Part shown: in pieces, positions 1 to 9,857 of the stretch
Numbering within the stretch: the stretch's first letter is position 1
Layout of the letters: each line of letters starts with the position of its first letter
Assembly (NCBI GenBank): GCA_039111535.1
Contig: JBCCIM010000030.1
Coordinates: forward strand, 1 to 42,492
Length of the DNA stretch: 42,492 nt
Source: Bacteroidota bacterium
Lineage (GTDB): Bacteria; Bacteroidota; Rhodothermia; Rhodothermales; JAHQVL01
Reading direction: 5' to 3'
Position numbers and translations under genes: made by a program
Notes under the pieces: model-generated
The model's input: the letters and a program-made list of their open reading frames with translations, nothing else
Told to the model about the DNA's origin: nothing
The model's database searches: none

Positions 1-671
1 GGCAAAGTCAGGCCGTCTCTGTTGCTGTACCCCAGGGCACCCGTAAATTTGAAAGCCCCTTTTGTATAGAGATGGGTAAAGTTGAGGTTGGTTGTAGAAG
101 CCTCGCCAAACTGCCCGCCAATTTCGGTCTGGCTCCCATCATAGTCGATCGCCCGTGTGGTAATGTTTATGGCACCACCTAGCACGTTGGTGCCATAGAG
201 CACCGATGGAACGCCTTTGGTAACGGTAATACCGCCGATTACATTGGCCGGCACAAGATCCAAATTCATCCGGTTATCCCAGGGCACGTTCAGGAGCGCA
301 CCATTGAAATAAAGCCCAACCTGGCGCTCGCCCGCATTGCGGAGGTAGATCAGCGACTCGCCCCTTGAGTTTGTTTGGATGTGTGCTGCAGGAATAAGCC
401 GGCCCAGATCACTGAATGACGTAGCGTTCACACGTGCAATTTCAGCCAGGGTAACGCGTTGCACCGTGTTCGTCTCTGCCTCAAATACACTACCATCACT
501 GACCACTATCTCGGCCAGGTCATAGTACATGAGGGAATCCTGTTTTACCTCGGGATCGTCTTGCGCCTGGGCCAACGTAACTGGACCGGCAAACACACAA
601 ATCAGGGTAAAAACGAACAATTTATAGAGAATCGCAGACCGTTCCGCCCGCTCTTTATGACACATTATCAT
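1..671 (-). CDS. TonB-dependent outer-membrane receptor, N-terminal part (cut by window edge)
   Basis: Reading the minus strand from an ATG (a second in-frame ATG lies two codons later) gives an uninterrupted frame that runs off the left edge, so only about 223 residues are visible. It starts with a basic stretch and a hydrophobic signal peptide (LFVFTLICVFAGPVTLAQAQ), then a plug domain: EIVVSDG, a region ending in DLGRLIPAAHI, IYLRNAGERQVGLYFNG, and the characteristic ITVTKGVPSVLYGTNVLGGAINI, shown here only as a description of the plug end. The family imports siderophores, vitamins or glycans across the outer membrane using TonB energy. No CarboxypepD_reg repeat precedes the plug, so it is not a SusC-type receptor as far as can be seen. 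The substrate cannot be inferred because the barrel is missing. Confidence 0.85.
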   Translation of the reverse strand, partial: MIMCHKERAERSAILYKLFVFTLICVFAGPVTLAQAQDDPEVKQDSLMYYDLAEIVVSDGSVFEAETNTVQRVTLAEIARVNATSFSDLGRLIPAAHIQTNSRGESLIYLRNAGERQVGLYFNGALLNVPWDNRMNLDLVPANVIGGITVTKGVPSVLYGTNVLGGAINITTRAIDYDGSQTEIGGQFGEASTTNLNFTHLYTKGAFKFTGALGYSNRDGLTL

Positions 672-837
672 TCAATTTCCAATCCTTTTCCACACAAACG
701 AAACGAGAAGCCCAAATATTACAGAAAACCTTGTGCCAGAATTTAAGGGGCGCTATCTGGCCTTTTCATTACGATACGTACAAGGGAGACATTATTACTC
801 TGTCAGGGCATGCGGTTTCCTGATCCAGTACACATAT

Positions 838-871
838 AACAAAAAAGCCGGAAAGCTCCGGCTTTTTTGTT
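838..871 (-). terminator. Rho-independent terminator
   Basis: A perfect 15-bp inverted repeat (AACAAAAAAGCCGGA and its complement) surrounds a 4-base loop. On the minus strand it ends in a T run, and it lies 50 bases past the stop of the lipoprotein gene, so it should end that transcript before the TonB-receptor gene. The A/T arms are symmetrical, so it could act in both directions. Confidence 0.85.
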
Positions 872-923
872 CACAAATTTCACTGGCAAGCCATTTATAC
901 TTGCAGGCCAGTCAGCAGCACGA

Positions 924-1478
924 TCAGGAGCCGGCCCGCACAGCCAGTGCCTCACTGATAGATTTCTGTGCAAGCGCAAATCGGATTTGCTCGTAGAATG
1001 GCGGCGCAATCTGGTATCGACCCTGCTCGGCATCAACCATGGCAACCATGCCTGCCGACGGCAGCAAGCTGGATGCAAACTGATTGTATTGCTTGTGCAT
1101 GCTAAGCTGCTCTGCCGTGATATACCCTAAAGCGCGGTTCAGATTACGGTACGATGTACTGAGCTTACCGAGCATCCCCGTTTTAACCTCAAGCGTGGCC
1201 GCAAGGTCACCGTGTGCGGTAACCATGTCAGCGTGGCGTGCAAGCAGCATTTCATACTGCGATACCGCTGTATTGAGATCACTATCAGAGGCCGCAGCAC
1301 GCTGCAGGGTTTCGAGTTCCGCTTTCGCCTTGTCGAGTGTCTGAGCAAATTGTGTGTTGATGGTTGCAACACGATCAAACGATGCCTGCTCAGCACCATA
1401 ATCGCCGTAGGTACGGCAGCCGGCCAGCATCAAAAACAAGACAACAACAATGAGGTGACTAGAAAGCTTATTATACAT
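924..1478 (-). CDS. Coiled-coil lipoprotein, function unknown
   Basis: 184 residues. The start is set at an ATG directly after a GTG codon, leaving MYNKLSSHL, a hydrophobic stretch and a lipobox LAGC near residue 20, so the mature protein is a lipid-anchored periplasmic or outer-membrane protein. The mature part is almost entirely helical, with heptad-like stretches (TLDKAKAELETLQRAAAS, YEMLLARHADMVTAHGDL) and no domain I recognise. It lies 112 bases after glgC on the same strand and is followed by a strong terminator, so it may share the glgC transcript. Coiled-coil lipoproteins often scaffold envelope complexes, but no partner is visible here. Confidence 0.75.
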   Translation of the reverse strand: MYNKLSSHLIVVVLFLMLAGCRTYGDYGAEQASFDRVATINTQFAQTLDKAKAELETLQRAAASDSDLNTAVSQYEMLLARHADMVTAHGDLAATLEVKTGMLGKLSTSYRNLNRALGYITAEQLSMHKQYNQFASSLLPSAGMVAMVDAEQGRYQIAPPFYEQIRFALAQKSISEALAVRAGS

Positions 1479-1590
1479 CACAATAAATCTATTTATACCT
1501 GAAAAGGTGCCCAGAGGTACGTATGCCCATCATATGGAAGAACAACCGCATCGTTTCTTCCTGGCGACAACTTCAGGATTAATTCAAATG

Positions 1591-2862
1591 TTAAATAATG
1601 GTATTATCGTCCAGTCGCGCGTTTTTCGTAATTACGATGATACCATCTCGGATAAACACGTTCTCACCGTCGCCTCCTTCCTGCACGTGGTCTTTATTGA
1701 AGATTTTACAATCCCGACCAATGCTGACGTTCCGGTCAATGATTGCACCTTCCACATACGACCCTTCGCCAATGCCCGGATTATCGGGCCCCTGACTTGG
1801 TTCTCTTAGACCAGAATCGTGCCAGTGAAAGTAATCCGCCCCCATCATCACCGTCTTTTTCACAACAGCATTTCGGCCAATGTATGAGCGGATACCTATG
1901 ACAGAGTCTTCCACTTCGCTATCTACAATAACGCTGGCTTCTGCAATGATAGAATTACGCACTACAGAATTGCTGATTTTTGCGTGTGGCAACGTGCGAA
2001 CCGTTGTATAAATCGGCGCTTTCGGATTGTAGACATTAAAAGGTGGCCGGGGCTGTGTCAGCATGATGTTAGCATCATAAAACGACTTAATTGTACCGAT
2101 ATCGCTCCAATAGTCAGCAAAGGGATAGCTCACAACGTGGCAATCCTTGATTGCGGCAGGTATGATCTCGCGCCCAAAATCGTGCATCCCAACGTTTTCG
2201 GCCAGCATGCTGTTTAGCAGCTCTTTGCTGAAGATATAAATCCCCATAGAAGCGAGATACACACGCCCTTGCGCCTCCAGCGATGCTTCTACCGGGCTCG
2301 CTTTATCGTGTAGTTCCTCCAGCGATGGTTTCTCGTAGAACTCGGTAATTTTTTCCTTGTCGTCCGTTTTAAGAATACCAAACCCGGGGGCATCTTCAGC
2401 TGTTACCGGGATCGTTGCAATGGTGATGTCGGCATTAAGTGCCTTATGGTGTTCGAACATTTTAGCATAGTTCATGCTGTAAAGTTGATCACCAGAAAGG
2501 ATAAGCACGTGGGAGTGGCGGTGTCCCTGGATGTGCATCATCACGCGACGCACTGCGTCGGCTGTGCCCTGAAACCAATCTTTCGATATTGGAGTCTGCT
2601 CAGCGGCCAGTACGTTTACAAAGCCAGACCCGAAGCGATCAAATCGGTACGCGCGTTGCACATGTTTATTTAAACTTGCCGAGTTAAACTGCGTAAGAAC
2701 AAAAATACGGTTGATATTGGAGTTTATGCAGTTCGAGATCGGGATATCGATAAGGCGATATCTGCCGGCAAGGGGAACGGCAGGCTTGGAGCGACGGTAA
2801 GTCAAGGGATGCAGACGCGACCCGGCGCCGCCACCCAATATCACAGAGATTAATTCGTTCAT
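1591..2862 (-). CDS. glgC: Glucose-1-phosphate adenylyltransferase
   Basis: 423 residues, close to the usual length (about 430). Makes ADP-glucose from glucose-1-phosphate and ATP, the committed step of bacterial glycogen synthesis. The N-terminal nucleotidyltransferase domain carries GGGAGSRLHPLT and the following KPAVP (residues about 10-30), WFQGTADAVR near residue 97, FYEKP near 175-180 and the SDIGT motif near 250. The C-terminal left-handed beta-helix shows hexapeptide-like repeats (ISNSVVRNSIIAEASVI, then SYIGRNAVV). The start is an ATG directly preceding NELISVILGGG. It is divergent from the DUF4175 gene across a 196-base gap. No glgA or glgB is adjacent; a degenerate GT5-like protein lies 5 kb away on the other strand. 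Confidence 0.95.
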   Translation of the reverse strand: MNELISVILGGGAGSRLHPLTYRRSKPAVPLAGRYRLIDIPISNCINSNINRIFVLTQFNSASLNKHVQRAYRFDRFGSGFVNVLAAEQTPISKDWFQGTADAVRRVMMHIQGHRHSHVLILSGDQLYSMNYAKMFEHHKALNADITIATIPVTAEDAPGFGILKTDDKEKITEFYEKPSLEELHDKASPVEASLEAQGRVYLASMGIYIFSKELLNSMLAENVGMHDFGREIIPAAIKDCHVVSYPFADYWSDIGTIKSFYDANIMLTQPRPPFNVYNPKAPIYTTVRTLPHAKISNSVVRNSIIAEASVIVDSEVEDSVIGIRSYIGRNAVVKKTVMMGADYFHWHDSGLREPSQGPDNPGIGEGSYVEGAIIDRNVSIGRDCKIFNKDHVQEGGDGENVFIRDGIIVITKNARLDDNTII

Positions 2863-3058
2863 GTATGCGGGGGCCTTTAGGCGGGAAAATTATGACTAAA
2901 AGTCAGGGCGGATAGTCAGTGCGAAAAACTTGGAGCAACTCCCGTAGTATAGCTATTAGAGAATAGTTTTAAAACTGAAATTTGAATTAACCGAAAGACG
3001 TTCAATCATTACGTACGTCTGTACTCAATCTGGCTAAAAAAACCGGCCTCATTTTACC

Positions 3059-6000
3059 ATGAGCGAGCATAGTTTACAGTTACTTCAGCGTATCCAGGCA
3101 CGTTTGCAGGCAACCGCACGCCGCCGCTCTTTTATCGATATGACGTTCGGCCTGGTGGTGCTGGTTGGCATATTGGCGGCCCTCTGGTTGCTGGTAACCT
3201 CTATCGAAGCCGGCTTCTGGATGGGCGTCGGAGCACGCAAAATAGCCTTTTGGTTGGTCATCGCGACGGCCGTCGGGATGCTTGTCTGGTTGGTCGTCCG
3301 ACCACTCCTTAAAATGACAGGTGTTGTCCCGGGTCCTTCTACACACAGTATCGCGGAAGATGTCGGCAAACATTTTCCCCAAATCTCAGATAAACTAACG
3401 AATCTGCTGCACCTTGCAGAAGGCAAACGCAGCGCGGCACCTGATCACCTTGTTGATCACGCGGTGCAGTCACTTAGCCGGGATGTAAACCACGTGGCGT
3501 TCGAAGAGATGGAGACGTTCCAGCGCACCCAGCGCGTATCGAGGCTTGCCTCCCTGCCCATCCTTGGCCTCCTGATTTTTCTGATTGCTGCGCCGGGTAC
3601 GTTCCGGAATGCATCGGTTCGCCTCCTCTCCCCTGCAACTGAATTTGAGCGGCCGGCGCCCTTTCAGTTCAACGTGACACCAGGCAATGTGGAATTGATT
3701 CGTGGTGATTCGCTCACATTGGGCATTGCGCTCTCAGGCACAGGCCTTCCCAGCCAGATTACCCTTGAAATCCAGTACGAAGACGAAGACAAAATTGTCC
3801 GCGAAGAGCTCCTTGCTGATGAGCAAGGTTTGTTTGGCAAAACATTTGTCAATGTGCGGCGCTCATTCCAGTATCGACTGGTCTCAGGAAGCGTTAGCAC
3901 CCGACAATATGCAGTCTCTATTGTTGAACGTCCAATTATCCGCTCGCTCCAGGTAGCACTGGACTTCCCACGATACACTAGAATTCCTGCGCAACGCCTT
4001 GAGCGCAACGTGGGTGATGTGCAGGCATTGGCAGGTACGCGCGTTTCCCTGGATGTTGGCATTGGTGGGCGCAACATTAGCGAGGCCCTTATCAGGCAAA
4101 ACGATGGCACGGTTGACACGCTCAACATAGCCGGCAACCAGGCTGTAGGCAATTTCACACTGCGCAAAGAAGGGTTTTACCAGATTGTATTACGCGACGA
4201 AACGGGCATCGAAAACAGCACCCCGATCAAGTATACGCTCAAGGTACTGCCTGATGCATACCCTACCGTTGTCATTCTTGAGCCGGCGCCGCTAGCCGAA
4301 CTGAATGAATCGCTACAGGCCTTTATCCGCAGCAGAATCACCGACGATTTTGGCTTTGCCACACTCCGTTTGTACTACAGGTTATCGGAAAGCCGGTTTG
4401 GAGAGACGATGCAAGATTTTGAACGCATCGACCTGCCCCTGCAAAACCGCACCTCGCTCGATCAAGAAATAAATTTCAACTGGATCATCCGGGAGCAGAC
4501 CGAACTTGACCTGGTCCCTGGAGACGTGGTTGAGTACTATGTGGCTGTCCGCGACAACGACAGTTATGCCGGCTACAAATCAGCGCAAAGCGCCATCCAT
4601 CAACTGCGCTTGCCCTCCCTGGCTGAGCAGTACAAAGAGCTCGAATCCAAAGAAGATGACGCGCAGGATGAAATGGAGGAGCTCTTGCGAGAAACGCAGG
4701 AAGTAAAAGAGCAATTTGAAGAACTGCGAGACGAGCTCAGAAACAAGCAAGAAAGCGACTGGGAAGACCAGCGGCAACTCGAGCAACTCAAAGAAAAACA
4801 GGCAGAGCTGGAAAGTAAAGTAGAAGAACTGTCTGACAGCTTCGAGTCGATGACGGAGCAGATGGAAGAGAATAACCTGGCTTCCGATGAAACGATGGAG
4901 ATGTACCAGGAAATGCAGCAGGTACTTGAAGAAATTAACTCCCCTGAGTTAATGGAAGCCCTGAACCAGTTGCAAGACGCCATGCAAGAACTCGATCTCG
5001 AGCAGATGCAAGAATCGTTGAACAATTTTGAATTCAGCGAAGAACAGTACCAGCAGCGGCTTGAGCGCACCCTTGATTTATTCAAGCAGTTGCGTGTACA
5101 GCAAGACCTCGAAGAAGTAGCCAAACGCGCGGAAGACCTCGCTGAGCAGCAAGAGAAACTGCAGGAAGAAACCGAAAAGCTGAAAGACGAAAGCAGTGAA
5201 GAAGGTGAACAGCAGGAAGGTGAACAGCAAGAAGGCGAACAGCAAGAAGGTGAACAGCAGGAAGGTGAACAGCAAGAAGGCGAGCAGCAAGAAGGTGAAC
5301 AGCAAGAAGGCGAGCAGCAAGAAGGCGAGCAGCAAGAAGGCGAGCAGCAAGAAGGCGAGCAGCAAGAAGGCGAGCAGCAAGAAGGCGAGCAGCAAGAAGG
5401 TGAGTCGCCTCAAAACGAGCAGCTAGCAAAAAAACAGGAGCTGTCAAAAGAGGAAATGCAGCAACTGGAGCAGAAGATGCAGGAGATCATGGAGAAGATG
5501 CAGGATGTTCAGAATGCCCCATCTGAACAAATGGAGCAGTTGAACGAGCAGGTAGAAGACCAGGAAATTCCGGAGCAGATGCAGGAAAACGCAGAGCAGC
5601 TCCGCGAAAACCAGCTTGATGAGGCGCAGCAACAGCAGCAGCAAATGCAGCAGCAGCTCCAGCAAATGCAGCAGCAGCTCCAGCAAATGCAGCAGAACAT
5701 GCAGGGCGCGCAAATGCAGATCAACCTCGCCGGCCTTCGTCGGGCGTTGAGTGACATCCTGACCCTTTCTCAACTCCAGGAAGACTTGCGCGAAGACGTG
5801 CGCGGCCTGGCTGCAGATAGCCCGGTCATGCGTGAAAACGCGCAACTTCAGGTAGAATTGAGTGAAGGACTGAGTGTGGTTAGTGATACGCTGCAGAAGC
5901 TGTCAGCCAAAATCCCGCAAATGAGTCGAGAAGTCCAGCAGCATGCCGGCGACGCGTTGCGTGAAATGGGTTCATCCGTAGAAGCCATGACGGATCGCGT

Positions 6001-6676
6001 ACCGACCCGGGCCAGTGGCCATCAAAAAGAATCGATGATGCACTTGAACGAGTTGGCGCTATTGCTGTCCGACTTGCTCAATGAAATGATGAACAGCCAG
6101 GGCAGCGGCGGTGGCGGTATGTCGATGCAGCAGATGATTCAGCAGATGCAGCAAGCTGCCGGCCAGCAGCAACAGCTGAACCAGCAGATTCAGCAAATGC
6201 TAAACGAAATGCAGGGCAACCGGTTGTCGCAGGATATGCAGCAAAGGCTCAGGCAGATGGCGGCTCAACAGGAACAGATACGCTCTCAAATAAAATCGCT
6301 GAGCCGACAACGCGAACTGCGCGGCAAAGTAATGGGTGACCTGAACCGGATTTCAGATCAAATGGATGAAACCATCAGAGAGTTGCAGCGCGGCCGACCG
6401 GGCCGGCGGACAATGGAACGCCAGCAGCAAATTGTTACGCGGATGCTCGAAGCAACCAAATCGCTCCAGGAACGCGGCAAAGAGAAAAAACGCGAAGGCA
6501 AAGCGGGAGAAGAACAGTTCCGCGAAAGTCCGGCTGAGCTTTCCCCGACTGAACAGGCAGATCAACTGCGGCGCGCACTGATTGAGGCATTAGACAGCGG
6601 GTATGCACCCGATTACGAAGAGCTAATCAAGCGCTACTTTGAATTGCTCCAGCAACGCTCCATAGAAGAAGAGTAG
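3059..6676 (+). CDS. DUF4175-family membrane protein with long Gln/Glu-rich coiled coil
   Basis: 1205 residues. The N-terminus has two membrane segments (about residues 26-46 and 62-84) and a third near 163-180, followed by a roughly 350-residue predicted periplasmic beta-rich region. From about residue 520 to the end it is extremely rich in Gln, Glu and Met and strongly coiled-coil. Residues 715-779 are thirteen EGEQQ units, and another stretch (about 860-880) repeats MQQQLQQ. This architecture matches the DUF4175 family of Bacteroidota, whose function is unknown; an envelope structural role is only a guess. The 15-base DNA repeat keeps all six frames open locally, producing spurious overlapping ORFs. 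It stands alone on its strand, with divergent glgC upstream and a convergent DCC gene downstream. Confidence 0.85.
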   Translation: MSEHSLQLLQRIQARLQATARRRSFIDMTFGLVVLVGILAALWLLVTSIEAGFWMGVGARKIAFWLVIATAVGMLVWLVVRPLLKMTGVVPGPSTHSIAEDVGKHFPQISDKLTNLLHLAEGKRSAAPDHLVDHAVQSLSRDVNHVAFEEMETFQRTQRVSRLASLPILGLLIFLIAAPGTFRNASVRLLSPATEFERPAPFQFNVTPGNVELIRGDSLTLGIALSGTGLPSQITLEIQYEDEDKIVREELLADEQGLFGKTFVNVRRSFQYRLVSGSVSTRQYAVSIVERPIIRSLQVALDFPRYTRIPAQRLERNVGDVQALAGTRVSLDVGIGGRNISEALIRQNDGTVDTLNIAGNQAVGNFTLRKEGFYQIVLRDETGIENSTPIKYTLKVLPDAYPTVVILEPAPLAELNESLQAFIRSRITDDFGFATLRLYYRLSESRFGETMQDFERIDLPLQNRTSLDQEINFNWIIREQTELDLVPGDVVEYYVAVRDNDSYAGYKSAQSAIHQLRLPSLAEQYKELESKEDDAQDEMEELLRETQEVKEQFEELRDELRNKQESDWEDQRQLEQLKEKQAELESKVEELSDSFESMTEQMEENNLASDETMEMYQEMQQVLEEINSPELMEALNQLQDAMQELDLEQMQESLNNFEFSEEQYQQRLERTLDLFKQLRVQQDLEEVAKRAEDLAEQQEKLQEETEKLKDESSEEGEQQEGEQQEGEQQEGEQQEGEQQEGEQQEGEQQEGEQQEGEQQEGEQQEGEQQEGEQQEGEQQEGESPQNEQLAKKQELSKEEMQQLEQKMQEIMEKMQDVQNAPSEQMEQLNEQVEDQEIPEQMQENAEQLRENQLDEAQQQQQQMQQQLQQMQQQLQQMQQNMQGAQMQINLAGLRRALSDILTLSQLQEDLREDVRGLAADSPVMRENAQLQVELSEGLSVVSDTLQKLSAKIPQMSREVQQHAGDALREMGSSVEAMTDRVPTRASGHQKESMMHLNELALLLSDLLNEMMNSQGSGGGGMSMQQMIQQMQQAAGQQQQLNQQIQQMLNEMQGNRLSQDMQQRLRQMAAQQEQIRSQIKSLSRQRELRGKVMGDLNRISDQMDETIRELQRGRPGRRTMERQQQIVTRMLEATKSLQERGKEKKREGKAGEEQFRESPAELSPTEQADQLRRALIEALDSGYAPDYEELIKRYFELLQQRSIEEE
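5201..5395 (+). repeat. 15-bp coding minisatellite, 13 units (EGEQQ)
   Basis: Thirteen in-frame units of GAAGGYGARCAGCAR. The first seven vary at the Gly, second Glu and last Gln third positions; the last six (5306-5395) are identical to the base. Identity confined to the 3' end points to recent unit duplication. A degenerate fourteenth unit (EGESP) follows. Confidence 0.98.
5642..5695 (+). repeat. 21-bp tandem repeat, about 2.5 copies, in DUF4175 gene
   Basis: The 21-base unit CAAATGCAGCAGCAGCTCCA plus one G is present twice without change, followed by a 12-base partial third copy. It encodes Q-M-Q-Q-Q-L-Q heptads, which fit a coiled-coil period of seven. Confidence 0.9.
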
Positions 6677-6708
6677 CGCACTAAGGGGATGGAAGCATGA
6701 ATATTCAG

Positions 6709-6740
6709 GTTTTTCGTGCTTTCGGTTTTTGGTGCTTTCG
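6709..6740 (+). repeat. 16-bp tandem duplication in convergent intergenic gap
   Basis: GTTTTTCGTGCTTTCG is followed at once by the same 16 bases with a single C-to-G change, then the start of a third copy (GTTTGCG). It lies between the convergent DUF4175 and DCC genes. No hairpin terminator was found in this gap. Confidence 0.8.
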
Positions 6741-6865
6741 GTTTGCGTTATTCCAGCTCAGGTTGCGATACTATTGGATGCCTCTTTTGCAATAAGAGAA
6801 CATCACTCGACATTCTGGGCTCGAAAACCGGCATTAAACGCCCTCTTTAATTCGCATGAAGCTGA

Positions 6866-7333
6866 CTAAGACGGGCTAACAGGCTCGGGGGTGAGGCCGT
6901 CAAGAAAGCGCTGGCGCAGTTCGGGCGTTGGCAGCCGGCAGGCATCTCGCTGCCCAAACCAGAAATACCGATTGCGGGCAATAACGTCGTACACAGCATC
7001 CCGAATAAAGCGCGGGGCGATTACGAAAGCATACAGAAGCGGCCACGGACCATCTAGTTGGCGCGCAATGCGCAATGCGGCGGTCGATTTCTTGTAAAGA
7101 ACGCCGTTTTCATACAACACCACGCTTTGCAGCAGTTCGTCATCCACTTCACCGTTGAGGCCGGCTTTGGCAAGGTAAGCTTTTGCTTCAGCAGACTGTA
7201 ACGCAGAAAATTTATATAAACCTGCACGGTCTCGGTCAATTACAAAATTGACGCTGCTGTTACACAGGTTGCATACCCCGTCAAACAAGATCACGCGGTC
7301 TTCCATTGGATGGGTATTGGCTGAATACTGCAT
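6866..7333 (-). CDS. DCC-family (DUF393) thiol-disulfide-like protein
   Basis: 155 residues. The defining D-x-x-C-x-x-C motif appears as FDGVCNLCN near residues 18-26, followed by the usual SSVNFVIDRDRAGLYKFSALQS pattern in which R-D and F-A-x-L-Q-S are family features. The C-terminal half (about residues 95-125: WPLLYAFVIAPRFIRDAVYDVIARNR) also matches the family, whose length is typically 120-160. These proteins are suspected thioredoxin-like oxidoreductases, but the reaction is not established. The ATG used is preceded by AGAGGGTGAG, a good ribosome-binding site; a second ATG at residue 10 is possible. Convergent with the DUF4175 gene. Confidence 0.88.
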   Translation of the reverse strand: MQYSANTHPMEDRVILFDGVCNLCNSSVNFVIDRDRAGLYKFSALQSAEAKAYLAKAGLNGEVDDELLQSVVLYENGVLYKKSTAALRIARQLDGPWPLLYAFVIAPRFIRDAVYDVIARNRYFWFGQRDACRLPTPELRQRFLDGLTPEPVSPS

Positions 7334-7637
7334 GTTTTCTCACCCTCTGGTGAACTTTCCCGCACATTGCGTAGAACCATTGGCTAATAATACGTTCGGC
7401 AACAAATCAAGATTCAAAAATATCGCGCTGCCATAGGCTACAAGCCGGATTAACCGAAGGAACTTGTCTTGGAAGCGCATTTTCCTTAAATTAAACAGCT
7501 ATAACACGCAAAACAGGTTTACAGTGCAGCTATCTGGTATGGCCCTGTTACTGTTACCCGCTTACCCACCTATGTGAGCAGAACACGCGTGCAGTTCTCG
7601 ATCAAAACCCCATTTGTAGCAGAAGTAGTCTAGGTTT
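7334..7637. other. Divergent intergenic region, 304 bases
   Basis: Separates the DCC gene (minus) from the GT5-like gene (plus), so it should hold a promoter for each. A weak plus-strand match to the Bacteroidota promoter is TTG near 7371 followed 21 bases later by TACGTTCG, but the spacing and the last bases are imperfect. No hairpin, repeat or RNA gene was recognised. Confidence 0.5.
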
Positions 7638-8402
7638 ATGAGGATTCTTTTTGTTTCTGAAGAAGTCGCACCCTTTACCTGTATCAGTGAAACCGCGGAT
7701 TTAGTGCGCATGCTGCCCGAGCAACTCCAGGAATCTGGAAATTTTGAAGTGCGAATCATGATGCCACGATACGGCCTCATCAATGAGCGCAGAAATCGCT
7801 TGCACGAAGTCATCCGCCTGTCTGGCAATGAAGTTGAAATTGACGGACACAAGGAAACCCTGAAAGTGAAAGTTGCTTCCATTCCTGGCATTCGACTCCA
7901 GGTTTATTTCATGGACAACAATCACTATTTCAAAAGAAAAGGGATTCACGCAGATAAAGAAGGCGCACCTTTCGCGGACAACGCCGAGCGCGCACTGTTT
8001 TTCTCCAGGTCAGTCCTGCACACCATCCACAACCTCGGTTGGACCCCGGATATCGTGCATTGCTTTGGCTGGATGAGTGCGCTCACCCCCCTCCTGCTCC
8101 GCACCGAGTTTAGCCAGGATCCGGTATTTGAAAAAGCCAAAAGCGTTTATACGCCAGGTTTACATTCTTCCGACGATCTGGTAACGGAAGGTTTTAACAC
8201 ACATCTGCCGGCGCTTGATGGTGTTGACGTACAAAATTTATCGATCAACACCCTCGGCGAACAACTTTCCGACATGGTGCTGTACGGCCCATCCCATGCA
8301 GATGGTAACCCTGACCACCCACGGCTACCTGAAGACATGGAAGCCATGAGCGAGCAGCTTGTAAACGTTTATGAACAGGTCATGTCTGCACTCGCAGTCT
8401 GA
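7638..8402 (+). CDS. Truncated GT5 (glycogen/starch-synthase-like) N-domain protein
   Basis: 254 residues, about half the length of glycogen synthase (about 480). It begins as a GT5 N-terminal Rossmann domain (MRILFVSEEVAPF, later IVHCFGWMSALTPLLLR, which parallels the HxHDW region). The C-terminal nucleotide-sugar domain is absent. The ADP-glucose-binding K-x-G-G motif expected near residue 15 is replaced by CISETADL, so glycosyl transfer is unlikely. Bacteroidota carry a conserved family of this short form, often beside DUF4270 genes as here; its role is unknown. The start is the only ATG that preserves the first beta strand. A hairpin terminator follows, so it may be transcribed apart from DUF4270. 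Confidence 0.85.
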   Translation: MRILFVSEEVAPFTCISETADLVRMLPEQLQESGNFEVRIMMPRYGLINERRNRLHEVIRLSGNEVEIDGHKETLKVKVASIPGIRLQVYFMDNNHYFKRKGIHADKEGAPFADNAERALFFSRSVLHTIHNLGWTPDIVHCFGWMSALTPLLLRTEFSQDPVFEKAKSVYTPGLHSSDDLVTEGFNTHLPALDGVDVQNLSINTLGEQLSDMVLYGPSHADGNPDHPRLPEDMEAMSEQLVNVYEQVMSALAV

Positions 8403-8487
8403 CCCTGAATCGCTTACGCTTGCATTTAAGCCGGCAGGACTCCCCCGCGTGAAACATCCTGCAAAATAAGGCATTGACTACGCGTCC

Positions 8488-8522
8488 AAACCCCATCGAC
8501 AGGGTGCTGTCGACTGGGGTTT
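8488..8522 (+). terminator. Probable intrinsic terminator
   Basis: AAACCCCATCGACAG pairs with CTGTCGACTGGGGTTT apart from one bulged C, with a GGTG loop. The downstream T-rich stretch (GACTTTATT) is weak. It lies about 85 bases after the GT5-like stop. Confidence 0.65.
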
Positions 8523-8645
8523 GACTTTATTACGAAGTACACATACGAATTCGACGCCTGCCGCGTTTATAACAAGGCTACACCTTATTCGAACAACCGC
8601 CTACTCACCAGCCCACCACTGGAGTCGGCCCATTGCACCAGGTAT

Positions 8646-9812
8646 ATGGAGATCCAGCGATCCCGGTTTATAGACTTTTCCCGTACCGCGCTTGCCATCG
8701 GCATTATGTGCGCTTTTATGGCCTGTGAAGATCCGACAAATGTGGGCCTCGGGCTCGTTGGCGACGATTCCGGGCAACCCCTCACAGAATCTCTGGACCT
8801 TGATGGCTTCATGCCTGTCGATGAAGTCGGCATCGTAGACAATCTCGGTGAAGTACTGGCCGGCCGGGTTGAAGACCCTTCGCTTGGCACGACCCAGGCT
8901 GTAGCATACTTCGACGTACGAACCAATACCAACCAGACCATCGAATACCGCAACGGTCCCGTTGAACGCGCTATTCTTGAACTGGAGACCAGCTACGTTT
9001 ACGGCGACACCCTATCCGAACTGACGTTTGCGCTGCATGAAGTCCTCAATGAATTTACAGGCTTTCAGTCGACCGTCGACTCCATCCCCCCCGTCGGCCC
9101 GGAATTGCTCCAGTTCTCAATGATGCCAAAGGATGCAGTTGTTGCCATTGAATTGCCGGCAACCTGGGTTGCGCAGTACGACGCCGATCTTCGCACGCCT
9201 GACTTCGGACAAGCATTTGCTGGTTTCCAACTCAGACACATCGAAGGCAATGCCGTTGTGGGTTTCCACAACATTGTCACCCGCGATACGCGCATTAGAA
9301 GCATAGTAGGCACAGATACGGTCAACTTTGTAGCTGAGAAAAGTATCACCACCCTCGAAAAAGAGACGGAAGGTACACTACCGCCAGGGCGCGTAGGCAT
9401 TCAAGACGGCATTGGGCCAAAAATCAGCTTTTCGTTTCCTGTCGATAGCCTACAAGGCGTAGCACTGAACCGCGCTGCCATACAGCTCAGTTCAGATAAC
9501 GAAGCGCTTGATACGCCAACCAACTTCTTTCGACCGACCATCGACAACCTCGCACTACACGGCGTACTAAACGATTCCAGCTCGGCATTGCTGGCCATCG
9601 GTACCCTAAGCGATGACGGCGATTACAGATTTGTATCCGAGACGTTTCACACCGTCTTGCAATCATTTCTGCTAGGCGGCACACCCTATGAAAGCTATGA
9701 AATCAGGTTCTCCAGCACGTCAGCTAACTCGATAGACGCAGTTGTATTACACAACAATGAGTCGGAGACCGATACCCCTCATGTTTTCATTACCTACACA
9801 GACTTACAGTAA
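8646..9812 (+). CDS. DUF4270-family lipoprotein
   Basis: 388 residues. An N-terminal hydrophobic stretch ends in FMAC (lipobox, Cys near 27), followed by EDPTNVGLGLVGDD, the acidic opening typical of DUF4270. The rest alternates short beta-strand segments, for example GRVEDPSLGTTQAVAYFDVR near residues 75-95, the D-P-x-x-G-x-x-x-A region being a family hallmark. Located by prediction on the outer membrane; biochemical function is not known. The neighbourhood with a short GT5-like protein upstream is conserved in Bacteroidota. The next gene begins after 45 bases, and co-transcription with the OMP and perhaps the TPR gene is likely. Confidence 0.85.
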   Translation: MEIQRSRFIDFSRTALAIGIMCAFMACEDPTNVGLGLVGDDSGQPLTESLDLDGFMPVDEVGIVDNLGEVLAGRVEDPSLGTTQAVAYFDVRTNTNQTIEYRNGPVERAILELETSYVYGDTLSELTFALHEVLNEFTGFQSTVDSIPPVGPELLQFSMMPKDAVVAIELPATWVAQYDADLRTPDFGQAFAGFQLRHIEGNAVVGFHNIVTRDTRIRSIVGTDTVNFVAEKSITTLEKETEGTLPPGRVGIQDGIGPKISFSFPVDSLQGVALNRAAIQLSSDNEALDTPTNFFRPTIDNLALHGVLNDSSSALLAIGTLSDDGDYRFVSETFHTVLQSFLLGGTPYESYEIRFSSTSANSIDAVVLHNNESETDTPHVFITYTDLQ

Positions 9813-9857
9813 CGCACACAGGGCTCAATAAAGATCATCATAAGCATCAAACTGCAT

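Noticed and set aside
459-746. 95-codon plus-strand frame.
   Set aside because: It lies opposite the signal peptide and plug of the TonB receptor, which has clear family motifs.
5078-5447. Open frames on the minus strand and in other frames over the EGEQQ repeat (Leu/Ala-rich).
   Set aside because: The 15-base repeat contains no stop in any frame, so long low-complexity frames arise by chance opposite the DUF4175 gene.
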